Part shown: piece by piece, positions 38,456 to 47,092 of the stretch
How positions within the stretch are numbered: position 1 is the first letter of the stretch
Layout of the letters: the number at the start of each line of letters is the position of its first letter
From: Methylobacterium nonmethylotrophicum
Lineage (GTDB): Bacteria; Pseudomonadota; Alphaproteobacteria; Rhizobiales; Beijerinckiaceae
Reading direction: 5' to 3'
Assembly (NCBI RefSeq): GCF_004745635.1
Contig: NZ_SRLB01000001.1
Coordinates: 372,001 to 436,000 of the forward strand
DNA length: 64,000 bases
Notes under the pieces: generated by a model
What the model saw: the letters and a program-made list of their open reading frames with translations, nothing else
Databases searched by the model: none
What the model was told of the DNA's origin: nothing
Translations under genes and position numbers: made by a program

Positions 38456-39832
38456 TCAGGCGGCCCGGGTCGCCGGCTGGCGCGGCACCGCGCCGGCGGC
38501 CCGCGGCAGTTCGAGGCGGACGCAGAGGCCCTGCGGCACCCGGTTCTCGAGGGTGAACACGCCGCCATGCGATTGCGCGATGGCGCTCGCGATCGACAGG
38601 CCGAGGCCGAAGCCGCCGGCCTCGTTGAGGGTGCGGGCGCGGTCGCCGCGCACGAAGGGCTGGAGCATCAGGGCGCGCTCCTCCTCCGGGATGCCCGGCC
38701 CCTCGTCCAGGATCTCGACCGCGACGCGCTGCGCGCCCGTCTCGACGAGGCGCACGGTAGCGCCGCCGGCATATTTCACGGCGTTGTCGATCAGGTTGGT
38801 CAACGCCCGCTGCAGCTCGCCGGACGAGCCGCGGACCAGGGCCGGCCGCAGGTCCTCGTCCCGTACTTCCTCGGCCCGCACCGCCTCGCCGATATCGGCG
38901 AAGCCGTCGCAGACGGTCTGCACCACCGAGGCGAGGTCGACGAGGCCGAGGCCCTCGCGGGACTGGCCGTCGCGCACGAAGGACAGGGCCGCCTCGACCA
39001 GCGCGTTCATCTGGTCGAGGTCGCGCAGGAACTGCCGGCGCAGGGCCTCGTCGTCCAGGAACTCCGCCCGCAGGCGCAGGCGGGTGATCGGGGTGCGCAG
39101 GTCGTGGCTGATCGCCGCCAGCATGTGGGTGCGGTCGTCGATCAGCCGCAGCACCCGGTCGCGCATCCGGCCGAGGGCCCGGGACACCGCCAGCACCTCC
39201 TCGGGGCCGCGCTCGGGCAGGGGCCGCGGCTCGGTGGCGGTGCCGAAGGCTTCCGCCGCCTCGGCCAGCCGCGCGAGCGGCGCCGTCAGCGCCCGCGTCG
39301 CCCAGATCGACAGCAGGGTGAGCGAGAGGGCGAGGAAGACCAGTGTGATGAGCACCGCGCTGGTGAGCGGCGGGTGGGGCAGGGGCAGGGGCGGCAGGTC
39401 GGCGGCGAGCTGCAGGCCGTCGGGGCCGGCGATGCGCAGATGCAGCGCGCCCGCCGGCATGTGCTCCGCCGCGACCCCGTAGCCCGCGCCCAGGGCGGCC
39501 CGCAGGCCGGTGATCTCCGGCACGTCGGCGCTCGACGGGGACGGCGCGTTCGGCGTGTCGGAGGGCAGCAGGGTGAGGTGGAGGGCCGAGGCGCTGTGGC
39601 GGGCCGCCGCCACCACGTCGGCCCGGTCGTCCGCGGGGGCCGCCGCCACCATGTGGACGACGGTGACGAGGCGGTTGGCGAGCGCGCTCGGCCGCTCGTC
39701 GGAGCGGCGCAGCTCCGGCCGCAGCAGCACGAAGGCCACGGTCACCACGAGGTTGGTCACCACGATCGCCGCCACCACCAGCAGCGCGAGCTGCCCGGCG
39801 ATGCGCTTGGGCAGGGGCCCCCGCCCGGTCAC
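38456..39832 (-). CDS. Sensor histidine kinase (EnvZ-like)
   Basis: A 458-residue HK: helix 1 at ~12-38, a periplasmic part to ~155, helix 2 at ~157-178, HAMP to ~232, a HisKA domain with phospho-acceptor His243 (AAISHDLRTPITRL), and an HATPase_c domain ('LIDNAVKYAGGATVRL', 'DEGPGIPEEERALMLQPF', 'GGFGLGLSIASAIAQSHGG'). Its GTG start overlaps the regulator stop by four bases. The output is phosphorylation of the response regulator upstream. No target gene is evident nearby. The signal is unknown. Confidence 0.92.
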   Translation of the reverse strand: MTGRGPLPKRIAGQLALLVVAAIVVTNLVVTVAFVLLRPELRRSDERPSALANRLVTVVHMVAAAPADDRADVVAAARHSASALHLTLLPSDTPNAPSPSSADVPEITGLRAALGAGYGVAAEHMPAGALHLRIAGPDGLQLAADLPPLPLPHPPLTSAVLITLVFLALSLTLLSIWATRALTAPLARLAEAAEAFGTATEPRPLPERGPEEVLAVSRALGRMRDRVLRLIDDRTHMLAAISHDLRTPITRLRLRAEFLDDEALRRQFLRDLDQMNALVEAALSFVRDGQSREGLGLVDLASVVQTVCDGFADIGEAVRAEEVRDEDLRPALVRGSSGELQRALTNLIDNAVKYAGGATVRLVETGAQRVAVEILDEGPGIPEEERALMLQPFVRGDRARTLNEAGGFGLGLSIASAIAQSHGGVFTLENRVPQGLCVRLELPRAAGAVPRQPATRAA

Positions 39833-40545
39833 GTCGACACCACCTCGGGGGTGAACAGGTAGCCGCCCGAGCGGATGGTCTTGATCATCTCGGGGTTGCG
39901 GGGGTCGCGCTCGATCTTCTGGCGGATGCGGCTCACCAGCACGTCGATGCTGCGCTCGAACGGACCGGGCGCGCGTCCCTGGGTCAGGTCGAGGAGCTGG
40001 TCGCGGGAGAGCACCCGGCCCGGCCGCAGGCACATGGCGTGCAGGAGGTCGAACTCCGCCCCGGTGAGCGCCACCTGCGCGCCCTCCGGGTTGAGGAGCT
40101 GGCGCAGGCCCGCATCGAGCACGAAGCCCGCGAAGGCGTGGCGGCGCACCCCTTCGTCGTCCCGGCCCTGGGCCGCCGCGCCGCGGCGCAGGATCGCCCG
40201 GATGCGGGCGAGCAGCTCGCGCGGGTTGAAGGGCTTGGCCAGGTAGTCGTCGGCCCCGATCTCGAGCCCGACGATCCGGTCGATCTCCTCGCTCTTGGCC
40301 GTGAGCATCAGGATCGGCATGCCGGAGGCGGCGCGCAGGCGCCGGCAGATCGACAGCCCGTCCTCCCCCGGCAGCATCAGGTCGAGCACGATCAGGTCGA
40401 CGCGGGAATCGGCCAGCAGCCGATCCATCTCGCGGCCGTCCCCGGCGATGGAGACGCGGCAATCGTTGCCGCGGAGATAGCGGGCGACCAGCGTGCTGAT
40501 CTCGCGATCGTCCTCGACGATCAGGATGTGCGGTGTCGTGCTCAC
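39829..40545 (-). CDS. OmpR-family response regulator
   Basis: A 238-residue regulator: receiver domain to ~125 (acidic pocket IVEDD, phospho-acceptor Asp55 in LIVLDLMLPGEDGL, conserved Lys in 'LAKPFNPRELLARIRAI') and an OmpR-type winged helix from ~150 ('LTGAEFDLLHAMCLRPGRVL', 'RSIDVLVSRIRQKIERDP'). It starts at a GTG, since no in-frame ATG precedes the conserved core. It is co-translated with the downstream kinase. A 248-bp gap separates it from the divergent UbiK-like gene. Confidence 0.93.
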   Translation of the reverse strand: MSTTPHILIVEDDREISTLVARYLRGNDCRVSIAGDGREMDRLLADSRVDLIVLDLMLPGEDGLSICRRLRAASGMPILMLTAKSEEIDRIVGLEIGADDYLAKPFNPRELLARIRAILRRGAAAQGRDDEGVRRHAFAGFVLDAGLRQLLNPEGAQVALTGAEFDLLHAMCLRPGRVLSRDQLLDLTQGRAPGPFERSIDVLVSRIRQKIERDPRNPEMIKTIRSGGYLFTPEVVST

Positions 40546-40793
40546 GGTCCCGCCTTATGCCCGAGACAGGGTTTTGCTTGAAGCCATCAATATGCATCCG
40601 TGTGTTGCTGGACCCGGCACGCGACATCGTCGCGCAACCGGCGGACACCTGCGGCATCGCCGTCCGTGCCGCGCGGGCCAGCCGGCCTTCGTGATGGTGC
40701 CGCATTTCCGCGCGAAGGGGAGCCCGGACCGGGGCCCATTCGGCCGCGAAATGCACTAAACCTGTGCGCCGGGACCAGCCCCGGAGGATCCTC

Positions 40794-41123
40794 ATGCAGC
40801 AGAACCGCCTGTTCGACGACTTCGCCCGCCTGATGACCGACGCGGCCGGCGCGGCCCAGGGCGTGCGCCGCGAGGCCGAGACCATGGTCAAGGCGCAGAT
40901 CGAGCGCATGCTGCGGGACATGGACGTCGCCACTCGCGAGGAGGTGGAGGTGCTGCGCGACCTCGTCGCGTCCTTGCGCGCCCAGAACGACGCGCTCGCG
41001 GCCCGCGTCGCGGCGCTCGAGGCCAAACCGTCCGAAGCCAAGCCGTCCGAAGCCAAGCCGTCCGAGAAGCCGGCCTCCGCCAAGGCCAGGGGCGCGGCCT
41101 CCGGCGGCACCGCGACGGCCTGA
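40794..41123 (+). CDS. UbiK/BMFP-domain accessory protein
   Basis: A 109-residue coiled-coil protein. 'FDDFARLMTDAAGAAQGVRR' and 'MLRDMDVATREEVEVLRDLV' match the BMFP (UbiK) family, which helps assembly of the ubiquinone-biosynthesis enzymes in the membrane. Residues ~1-80 are the family core. The tail has a tandem KPSEA repeat, about 2.7 copies of a 15-bp unit, followed by a basic Ala-rich end. The start at 40794 follows GGAGG and gives the canonical MQQNRLFDDFARLM. Confidence 0.8.
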   Translation: MQQNRLFDDFARLMTDAAGAAQGVRREAETMVKAQIERMLRDMDVATREEVEVLRDLVASLRAQNDALAARVAALEAKPSEAKPSEAKPSEKPASAKARGAASGGTATA

Positions 41124-41174
41124 CCGCCCGGCCGGCTGCCGTGCGCCCTTGTGCACAGGAAGCTTCGGTGGATA

Positions 41175-41194
41175 GCCGGCGGCGTGCCGCCGGC
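41175..41194 (+). terminator. Hairpin after the UbiK-like gene
   Basis: GCCGGCGGC / GCCGCCGGC with a two-base loop, about 50 bp after the stop. There is no T run, so this is a weak call. Confidence 0.35.
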
Positions 41195-41407
41195 GCCTCG
41201 GCTTTCCGCTTTGAGTCCGCGGACTCGCCCGGGCTATAGTGGGTGACGCACTGATTCGCAGCCGCTCTGGGGGAAGACAAGTCGGAAACTGAGCTTATCG
41301 CCTGCACGTCCTGACCGTGCTCGGGTCGCGATCTGCCTTGAAGACGACACGCCGCGGCGTCCGCTGACGCAGCTTTTCCCGCTCGGACGAGCCAAACTTG
41401 GATCGCC

Positions 41408-41911
41408 ATGACCCAGCTCAACATCGACGACCTGACCCGCGCCGAGCACCCGCTCGATGTCGTCGAGCGCCTCGCCTCCCTGCGCGACTGGATCTTCGAT
41501 CGGGCCGAGACCGACGAGATGTCGGTGGCGGTGGCCGGCCAGTGGGCCGAGTACCACGTCGCCTTCACGTGGATCGAGGACGTGGAGGCGCTGCACGTCG
41601 CCTCCGCCTTCGACCTGAAGGTGCCGGAGCGACGGCGCAACGAGGTGCTGCGGCTCGTCTCCCTGGTCAACGAGCAGCTCTGGGTCGGCCATTTCGACCT
41701 CTGGAACAGCGAGCACGTGGTGATGTTCCGCCACGCTCTCCTGCTCACCGGCGGCGCCGAGCCGACGCACGGCCAGTGCGAGACGATGCTCAAGACCGCG
41801 GTCGAGGCCTGCGAGCGCTACTTCCAGGCGTTCCAGTTCGTGATCTGGGCCGGCAAGACCGCCCGCGAGGCCCTCGACGCCGTGCTGTTCGAGACCGAGG
41901 GCGAGGCGTGA
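41408..41911 (+). CDS. YbjN domain-containing protein
   Basis: A 167-residue protein with the YbjN core: 'HPLDVVERLASLRDWIFDRA', 'WAEYHVAFTWIEDVEALHVA' and 'NEQLWVGHFDLWNSEHVVMF'. The family has a tetratricopeptide-like or chaperone-like fold of uncertain function, tied in E. coli to stress and motility. In many alphaproteobacteria it precedes proC, as here: its stop overlaps the proC GTG by four bases. No signal peptide. Confidence 0.88.
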   Translation: MTQLNIDDLTRAEHPLDVVERLASLRDWIFDRAETDEMSVAVAGQWAEYHVAFTWIEDVEALHVASAFDLKVPERRRNEVLRLVSLVNEQLWVGHFDLWNSEHVVMFRHALLLTGGAEPTHGQCETMLKTAVEACERYFQAFQFVIWAGKTAREALDAVLFETEGEA

Positions 41912-42741
41912 GCGGGCCGGCGCCCGGCAAGGCTTCCCTCCCGGCCTCGCTGGTCCTGGTCGGCGCCGGCAAGATGGGCGGCGCCCTGCTGGAGGGCTGG
42001 CTCGCCGACGGGCTGCCGGGCGCGCGTGTCGCCGTGATCGACCCCAGCCCGGCGCCCGCCATGGCGGAGCTCTGCGCCGCCCACGGCGTCGCCCTCAATC
42101 CGGCCTCGCCCGCCGAGCCCGAGGCCCTGGTTCTGGCGATCAAGCCGCAGGGCCTGGAGGCCGCCGCCGCGGCGCTCGCCCCGCTCGTCGGACCCGAAAC
42201 CCTCGTGGTCTCGGTGCTCGCCGGCAAGACCATCGCGGACCTGAAGACCCGCCTGCCCCGCGCGCGCGCCGTGGTGCGGGCGATGCCGAATCTGCCGGCG
42301 AGCATCCGCCGCGGGGCCACCGGTGCCGCCGCCTCGCCGGAGACCCGCGAGGAGCAGCGCCGCACCGCCCACGCGCTGCTCGCAGGCGTCGGCCTCGTCG
42401 AATGGCTCGAGGGCGAGGAATTGATCGACGCCGTGACGGCGGTCTCGGGCTCCGGGCCCGCCTACGTCTTCCTCCTCGCCGAGGCCCTGGCGGCGGCGGG
42501 CGTCGCCGCCGGGCTGCCGGCCGAGGTCGCCGGGCGCCTCGCCCGGCAGACCGTGGCGGGGGCGGGCGAACTCCTCGGCCAGAGCCCCGAGGAGGCGGCG
42601 ACCCTGCGCCGGAACGTGACCTCGCCCGGGGGCACCACGGCGGCGGCCCTCGGCGTGCTGATGGCGGCGGACGGCCTGGAGCCCCTGATGCGTGACGCCG
42701 TGGCGGCGGCCAAGCGGCGGGCCGAGGAGCTGGCGGGCTGA
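41908..42741 (+). CDS. proC: Pyrroline-5-carboxylate reductase
   Basis: The last enzyme of proline synthesis, reducing 1-pyrroline-5-carboxylate with NADPH. It is 277 residues long, with 'LVLVGAGKMGGALLEGWLAD' (cofactor Rossmann loop, ~14), 'VVRAMPNLPASIRRG' (~115), and the C-terminal signature 'AVSGSGPAYVFLLAEALAAA', 'LARQTVAGAGELL', 'LRRNVTSPGGTTAAALGVL'. GTG start in the GTGA overlap with the YbjN gene, so both are co-translated. Confidence 0.95.
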   Translation: MSGPAPGKASLPASLVLVGAGKMGGALLEGWLADGLPGARVAVIDPSPAPAMAELCAAHGVALNPASPAEPEALVLAIKPQGLEAAAAALAPLVGPETLVVSVLAGKTIADLKTRLPRARAVVRAMPNLPASIRRGATGAAASPETREEQRRTAHALLAGVGLVEWLEGEELIDAVTAVSGSGPAYVFLLAEALAAAGVAAGLPAEVAGRLARQTVAGAGELLGQSPEEAATLRRNVTSPGGTTAAALGVLMAADGLEPLMRDAVAAAKRRAEELAG

Positions 42742-42762
42742 CGCGCCCGGGGCGGGCGCGTC
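42740..42762 (+). terminator. Hairpin terminator after proC
   Basis: GACGCGCCC / GGGCGCGTC with a five-base loop, beginning inside the proC stop codon. There is no T tract. Confidence 0.5.
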
Positions 42763-42883
42763 GCCGCGGCCCCTGCCCGGAGATGCGGACGATACCTAGA
42801 TAGCGGAAAAGGGCGGACGATCCGCCCCGGGACGGCCTGTCTCGCCCTCCCGTCCGCCTCAACCGGTATCGGAGCGTCCATCC

Positions 42884-43654
42884 ATGGCCCGCACCCCCAA
42901 GGTGTCCGACGGCAAGACGTCTGACGATGCGACGTCCGGCGCGCAGCCGGAAGCCGCCCGCCTGCCGCCGCGGGAGGCGATCGTCGAGGCGCTGATGCGG
43001 CTCGCCGCCGAGCAGCCCTGGAGCGACATCGAGATTGCCGACATCGCCCGCGAGGCCGGCGTGAGCCTCGCCGAGTTCCGCGACTGCTACCCGTCGAAGG
43101 GCGCGGTGCTCGGCGGCTTCTCGCGGATGATCGACAAGCAGGTGCTGGAGGGCGCGAGCGACGACCTCGCGGACGAGCCGACCCGCGAGCGGCTGTTCGA
43201 CGTGCTGATGCGCCGCCTCGACGCGATGGATCCCTACAAGCCGGCCCTGCGCCGCATCGCCTTCGCGCTGCGCGGCGATCCCCTGTCGCTCGCGGCCCTC
43301 AACCAGGTGGCGCTCAACTCGCAGCGCTTCATGCTGGCTTCGGCCGGCATCAGCACCGAGGGGCCGCTGGGCCGCCTGAAGCTCCAGGGCGTGGTGATCG
43401 CCTTCGCGCGCACCATGGAGACGTGGCTCGACGACGACGACCCGGCGCTCGCCCGCACCATGGCGGCCCTCGACCGCGAGATCCGCAACGGCGAGCGCTT
43501 CATGGAGCGGGCCGAGGACGTGCGCCGCCTGACCGCGCCGTTCCGGGCGCTGGCCCAGTCGCTCGCCGGGGGCGGGCGCCGCCGGCGCCGGCGCGACACC
43601 CGCAACGAGGACGAGGGCAACCCCCTCGGCGGCGACCCGGCGGCGGCGATCTGA
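42884..43654 (+). CDS. TetR family transcriptional regulator
   Basis: A 256-residue protein with an N-terminal HTH at ~28-75 (EAIVEALMRLAAEQPW, then 'IEIADIAREAGVSLAEFRDC', 'YPSKGAVLGGFSRMID') and a helical ligand domain. The first ~25 residues are a Ser/Asp-rich extension, and the end is highly basic (GGGRRRRRRDTRNEDEG). A cytochrome b561 gene follows about 130 bp downstream. The regulated genes and ligand are unknown. Confidence 0.85.
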   Translation: MARTPKVSDGKTSDDATSGAQPEAARLPPREAIVEALMRLAAEQPWSDIEIADIAREAGVSLAEFRDCYPSKGAVLGGFSRMIDKQVLEGASDDLADEPTRERLFDVLMRRLDAMDPYKPALRRIAFALRGDPLSLAALNQVALNSQRFMLASAGISTEGPLGRLKLQGVVIAFARTMETWLDDDDPALARTMAALDREIRNGERFMERAEDVRRLTAPFRALAQSLAGGGRRRRRRDTRNEDEGNPLGGDPAAAI

Positions 43655-43668
43655 CGCCACCCGGCGTC
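43653..43668 (+). terminator. Hairpin terminator after the TetR gene
   Basis: GACGCC / GGCGTC with a four-base loop, starting at the stop codon. The short stem makes it a weak terminator. Confidence 0.4.
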
Positions 43669-43781
43669 TATCCCCGACTTTTCGGGATATTCCAGGGTGA
43701 CCGCGCCCAGCCGACAGTCTAGCCTGTCGGCGCGATCGTCCCCGGGCCGTGGCGACGACGCGACCCTGGGGAACGTCTCGG

Positions 43782-44363
43782 ATGCTCGACTTGTCCACCC
43801 GCGCGCCGGTGAAGATCGCCCGCGTCGAGCAGCCGCGATACACCGCAATCGCTCAAGCCCTGCACTGGCTCACCGCCGCCCTGGTCCTGGCGGTGCTGCC
43901 GCTCGCCTGGATCGCCGTGAGCCTGCCGCGGGATTCCGCGTCCAAGGGCTTCTTCTTCCAGATGCACAAGTCGGTCGGCCTGACGATTCTCGTCATCGTG
44001 GCCGTCCGCATCCTGTGGCGCGCCTGGCACCCGGCACCGCCCGAGGTCTACGTGCCCCGGGCCCTGACGATCCTCGGGCGGATCAACCACTGGCTGCTGT
44101 ACCTCGTGTTCCTGCTGATGCCGCTGAGCGGGCTCCTGCTCTCGGCCGCCTTCGGCAGCACGATCCAGTATTTCTACCTCTTCCCGATCCCGCCCTTCAT
44201 CGAGAAGAACAAGGACCTGGCCGACCTCGCCGACCAGGTCCACCTCGCCGGCCAGTATGCGGTCTACACGCTCGTCGTGCTGCACGTGCTGGCGACGGCC
44301 TGGCATCTGGTCGTGCGCCGCGACGGCCTCCTCGACCGGATGCTGCCGCGCCAGGACGTGTGA
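43782..44363 (+). CDS. Cytochrome b561 family protein
   Basis: A 193-residue four-helix integral membrane protein with haem-ligand candidates in 'IAQALHWLTAALVLAVLPLA', 'FFQMHKSVGLTILVIV', 'NHWLLYLVFLLMPLSGLLLS' and 'YAVYTLVVLHVLATAWHLVV'. These fit the two-haem-b pattern of the bacterial CybB group, which shuttles electrons between quinol and a partner such as superoxide. The start MLDLSTRAPV is preferred over an ATG eleven codons upstream. It is ten bases from the DUF3088 gene. Confidence 0.9.
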   Translation: MLDLSTRAPVKIARVEQPRYTAIAQALHWLTAALVLAVLPLAWIAVSLPRDSASKGFFFQMHKSVGLTILVIVAVRILWRAWHPAPPEVYVPRALTILGRINHWLLYLVFLLMPLSGLLLSAAFGSTIQYFYLFPIPPFIEKNKDLADLADQVHLAGQYAVYTLVVLHVLATAWHLVVRRDGLLDRMLPRQDV

Positions 44364-44372
44364 GCCGGGACG

Positions 44373-44729
44373 GTGAGCGACACGGGCCGCGACCATCTCT
44401 TCCTGCTGGAGCCCGGCTTCGCCGACCCGGCCTATCCGGGCCGCCGGTTCTACTGCTGGCACTGCGCCCTGCTGGACGGGGTCCTCGGGAGCTTCCCGGA
44501 CCTCGCGCGGCGCCTCGACGTGACGCGCCTGCCCTGGCCGCGGCCGCGGCGGGCGCTCGTCGCCCTCGTGGGGGAGGCGCACCAGTCGCTGCCCCTCCTC
44601 GTCCTCGCTCCGGACGCGCCGGACATCCTGGCGACCGGCCGCCACGGCAGCCTGCGCTTCGTGGATGACAAGGACGCGATCCTGCAGGCGCTGCACCGGC
44701 GCCACGGCTTCCCGGAGCCGCATCCCTGA
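44373..44729 (+). CDS. DUF3088 domain-containing protein
   Basis: A 118-residue cytoplasmic protein starting from GTG. 'RDHLFLLEPGFADPAYPGRR' followed by 'FYCWHCALLDGVLGSFPDLA' and 'VVGEAHQS'-like 'LVGEAHQSLPLLVL' are the typical segments of DUF3088, whose thioredoxin-like fold keeps a CxxC-type pair (here CWHC). The function is not established. It is convergent with ruvA, with only 18 bp between the stops. Confidence 0.85.
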   Translation: MSDTGRDHLFLLEPGFADPAYPGRRFYCWHCALLDGVLGSFPDLARRLDVTRLPWPRPRRALVALVGEAHQSLPLLVLAPDAPDILATGRHGSLRFVDDKDAILQALHRRHGFPEPHP

Positions 44730-44747
44730 GCGAGAGCCTGCGGGCCC

Positions 44748-45374
44748 TCAGCGCGCCAGCTCGCGCAGGCCGAGCCGGATCAGGGTCTTGGCCTCGAGGG
44801 CCGACGCGCCCTCGCCGGCGCTCTTGAGCGCTGCCGCGATCGCCGCCGAGGCCTGGACCTGCGGGTAGCCGAGATTGACGAGGGCCGAGATCGCGTCGGC
44901 CACCGGCTGGGGCGCGGTGTTGGCCTCCACCGCCCCGGTCAGCTGGATCAGGGCCGGGTCGACCGGGGCGAAAGCCGGGGCCTTGTCCTTCAGCTCCGCC
45001 ACCAGCCGGGCGGCGAGGCGCGGGCCGACGCCGGGCGCCCGGGCGATCGCGCCCTTGTCGCCCGTGGCGATGGCGGTGGCGAGGTCGCCGGGCTCCAGAA
45101 CCGAGAGCACCCCGAGGGCGACCCGGGTGCCGACGCCCTGCACGGTCTGGAGCAGGCGGAACCACTCGCGCTCCGCGTCGGACCGGAAGCCGTAGAGGCG
45201 GATCATGTCCTCGCGCACGTGGGTCTCGATGGCGAGGTCGGCCGCCTCCCCGGGGCTGGGCAGGCGCTGGAGCGTGCGGGCCGAGCAATGCACCACGTAG
45301 CCGACGCCGTGCACGTCGAGGATGACGAAATCCTCGCCGTAGGAATCGACCACCCCCTTCAGCTTGCCGATCAT
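44748..45374 (-). CDS. ruvA: Holliday junction DNA helicase subunit RuvA
   Basis: A 208-residue junction-binding protein. Domain I is an OB fold ([20 protein letters not shown]). Domain II carries two helix-hairpin-helix motifs ('[20 protein letters not shown]', '[19 protein letters not shown]'), and domain III (~145-208, '[20 protein letters not shown]') binds RuvB. It forms the tetramer that directs RuvB-driven branch migration. Neither ruvB nor ruvC is next to it, although ruvA usually sits with at least one of them. The start at 45374 gives the standard MIGKL N terminus. Confidence 0.95.
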   Translation of the reverse strand: MIGKLKGVVDSYGEDFVILDVHGVGYVVHCSARTLQRLPSPGEAADLAIETHVREDMIRLYGFRSDAEREWFRLLQTVQGVGTRVALGVLSVLEPGDLATAIATGDKGAIARAPGVGPRLAARLVAELKDKAPAFAPVDPALIQLTGAVEANTAPQPVADAISALVNLGYPQVQASAAIAAALKSAGEGASALEAKTLIRLGLRELAR

Positions 45375-45548
45375 CGCCTCTGACGTCTCCGGCGGGCCGC
45401 CAGGACGGGCCCCACGGCCGGCCCTAACCCCCGGGGCCCGCGCCCACAAGGCGCGCCGATGCGGCGCTTTCGCGCCCGGCCGCAGCCGCGGCACTCGTCT
45501 TGCGCCTCGAGGGGATTTTCACTACGAACCGGGAGCACGTGAACGCGT

Positions 45549-45625
<77 letters not shown>

Positions 45626-45650
45626 TCCACTCCACGGATCAGAGCCCGCG

Positions 45651-45959
45651 ATGTCGACCGCCCGCATCTTCCGCCCTGCCAAGGATCCGAGCCAGTCCGG
45701 CCTCGCCCGGACCAAGCAGTGGACGCTGGAGTTCGAGCAGGCGAGCCCGCGGGAGACCGAGCCGCTGATGGGGTGGACCTCGTCCTCCGACATGCTGCAG
45801 CAGGTGCGGCTCGAGTTCGACACCAAGGAGGAGGCGATCGCCTACGCCACCCGCGAGGGGATCGCCTACCGGGTCGAGGAGCCGCACCAGCCCCTGCGCA
45901 AGGGCCTCTCCTACTCGGACAACTTCAAGTACAACCGCACCGCGCCCTGGACGCACTGA
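45651..45959 (+). CDS. NDUFS4-like ETC complex I accessory subunit
   Basis: A 102-residue protein starting MSTARIFRPAKDPSQSGLAR. 'GLARTKQWTLEFEQASPRET', 'LMGWTSSSDMLQQVRLEFDT', 'KEEAIAYATREGIAYRVEEP' and 'KGLSYSDNFKYNRTAPWTH' are the conserved region of the mitochondrial 18-kDa/NDUFS4 subunit, found in alphaproteobacteria as a supernumerary NADH dehydrogenase subunit. It stands alone here, outside a nuo operon, as usual in this class. Confidence 0.93.
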   Translation: MSTARIFRPAKDPSQSGLARTKQWTLEFEQASPRETEPLMGWTSSSDMLQQVRLEFDTKEEAIAYATREGIAYRVEEPHQPLRKGLSYSDNFKYNRTAPWTH

Positions 45960-45996
45960 CCGGGCCCACCGCAGTGACGCGGAGCCAGGGCTGCCG

Positions 45997-47067
45997 TCAG
46001 AACGCGTAGCGCACGCCGCAATAGGGCAGCTCCTCGGCCAGCAGCGCCTTGAACCGGCTGAGCCAGCGGCCCTTCCAGCCGGTGCGGTAGCGCAGGTTCT
46101 CCATCCCGCCCTCGGACCGCTTGGTCTCCTGGATGTCGGGGCGCCAGAGAAGCGCCTCGGCCTTCGGGTGCCAGCGCAGGTTCACCGCGTGCAGGGCGGC
46201 GTTGTGGGTGAGGAAGATGATCTCGGCCTTGAGCTGCGCCTTCGCGGCCGCGCCGATCCCGGCGTCGAGGGCGCGAAACAGCGCCCGCCAGTCCTCCTCC
46301 CACCCCTCGTAGAGGATCACCGGCGAGAAGTTGGCGTGGACCTCGTAGCCCGCCGCCACGAACGCGTCGATCGCGGCGATCCGCTCCGGCATCGGTGAGG
46401 TGCGCACGTCCACCACCCGGGCGATCCGCTCGGGCATCAGCGAGAACCGGATCCGGGTCTTGCCCGCCGGGGCGTAGGCGAGGAGGTCCGGGTTGACGAA
46501 CTTCGTGGCGAAGGAGGCCTTGGCGTTCGGGACGTCGCGAAACAAGGCCACGAGGTCCCGCACGCTGTCGCAGGCCAGCGCGTCGACCGAGAGGTCGCCG
46601 TTCTCGCCGATGTCGTAGACCCAGAGCCGGTCGTCGATCTGGTCGGGGGCTGGGAGCGGGCCTTGCGCGGCGGCGTGGCGGCGGATCGCCCGGCCGATGG
46701 CCGGGGTGTTGACGAACAGGGTGATCGGGTTGGCGTAGCCCTTGCGGCGCGGCACGTAGCAATAGGCACAGGCCATGGCGCAGCCGTTGGAGCTCGACGG
46801 CGCGATGAAATGGGCGCTGCGCCCGTTCGGCCGCGACGTCAGTCCCTTCTTGACCCCGAGCACCAGGGTCGAGCGCTTGATCCGCACCCAGTCCTCGACC
46901 GAGCCGGCATTGCCGTGCAGCTCCGGGATGTTCCAGTGCGAGGCGACCTCGATCCGCCGGGCGTCCGGGAACCGGTCGAGGATCTCGCGGCCGCGGGCGT
47001 GCTCCGTCGCGGCGGGCTCGAGGTAGATCGTGTCGATGGCGAGCAGGCGGGCGGCGGCGCTGGACAG
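45997..47067 (-). CDS. SPL-family radical SAM protein
   Basis: Belongs to the spore-photoproduct-lyase-like branch of radical SAM enzymes. The 4Fe-4S motif is CAMACAYC, preceded by 'GRSAHFIAPSSSNG'. Later segments include 'VYDIGENGDLSVDAL', 'SFATKFVNPDLLAYAPAG', 'FSLMPERIARVVDVRTSPMP' and 'ENLRYRTGWKGRWLSRFKAL'. The first GTG/ATG/TTG in frame (46887) would start at VRIKRSTLVL, but the family's N-terminal segment 'LLAIDTIYLEPAATEHARGR' ... 'SHWNIPELHGN' is encoded upstream in the same frame. The only start-like codon there is a CTG at 47067, with GAGGAG upstream. I give that start with reserve. No sporulation is expected; the role is unknown. Confidence 0.8.
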   Translation of the reverse strand: MSSAAARLLAIDTIYLEPAATEHARGREILDRFPDARRIEVASHWNIPELHGNAGSVEDWVRIKRSTLVLGVKKGLTSRPNGRSAHFIAPSSSNGCAMACAYCYVPRRKGYANPITLFVNTPAIGRAIRRHAAAQGPLPAPDQIDDRLWVYDIGENGDLSVDALACDSVRDLVALFRDVPNAKASFATKFVNPDLLAYAPAGKTRIRFSLMPERIARVVDVRTSPMPERIAAIDAFVAAGYEVHANFSPVILYEGWEEDWRALFRALDAGIGAAAKAQLKAEIIFLTHNAALHAVNLRWHPKAEALLWRPDIQETKRSEGGMENLRYRTGWKGRWLSRFKALLAEELPYCGVRYAF

Positions 47068-47092
47068 GGGCGGGCTCGGTCTGGAGGGCTCC

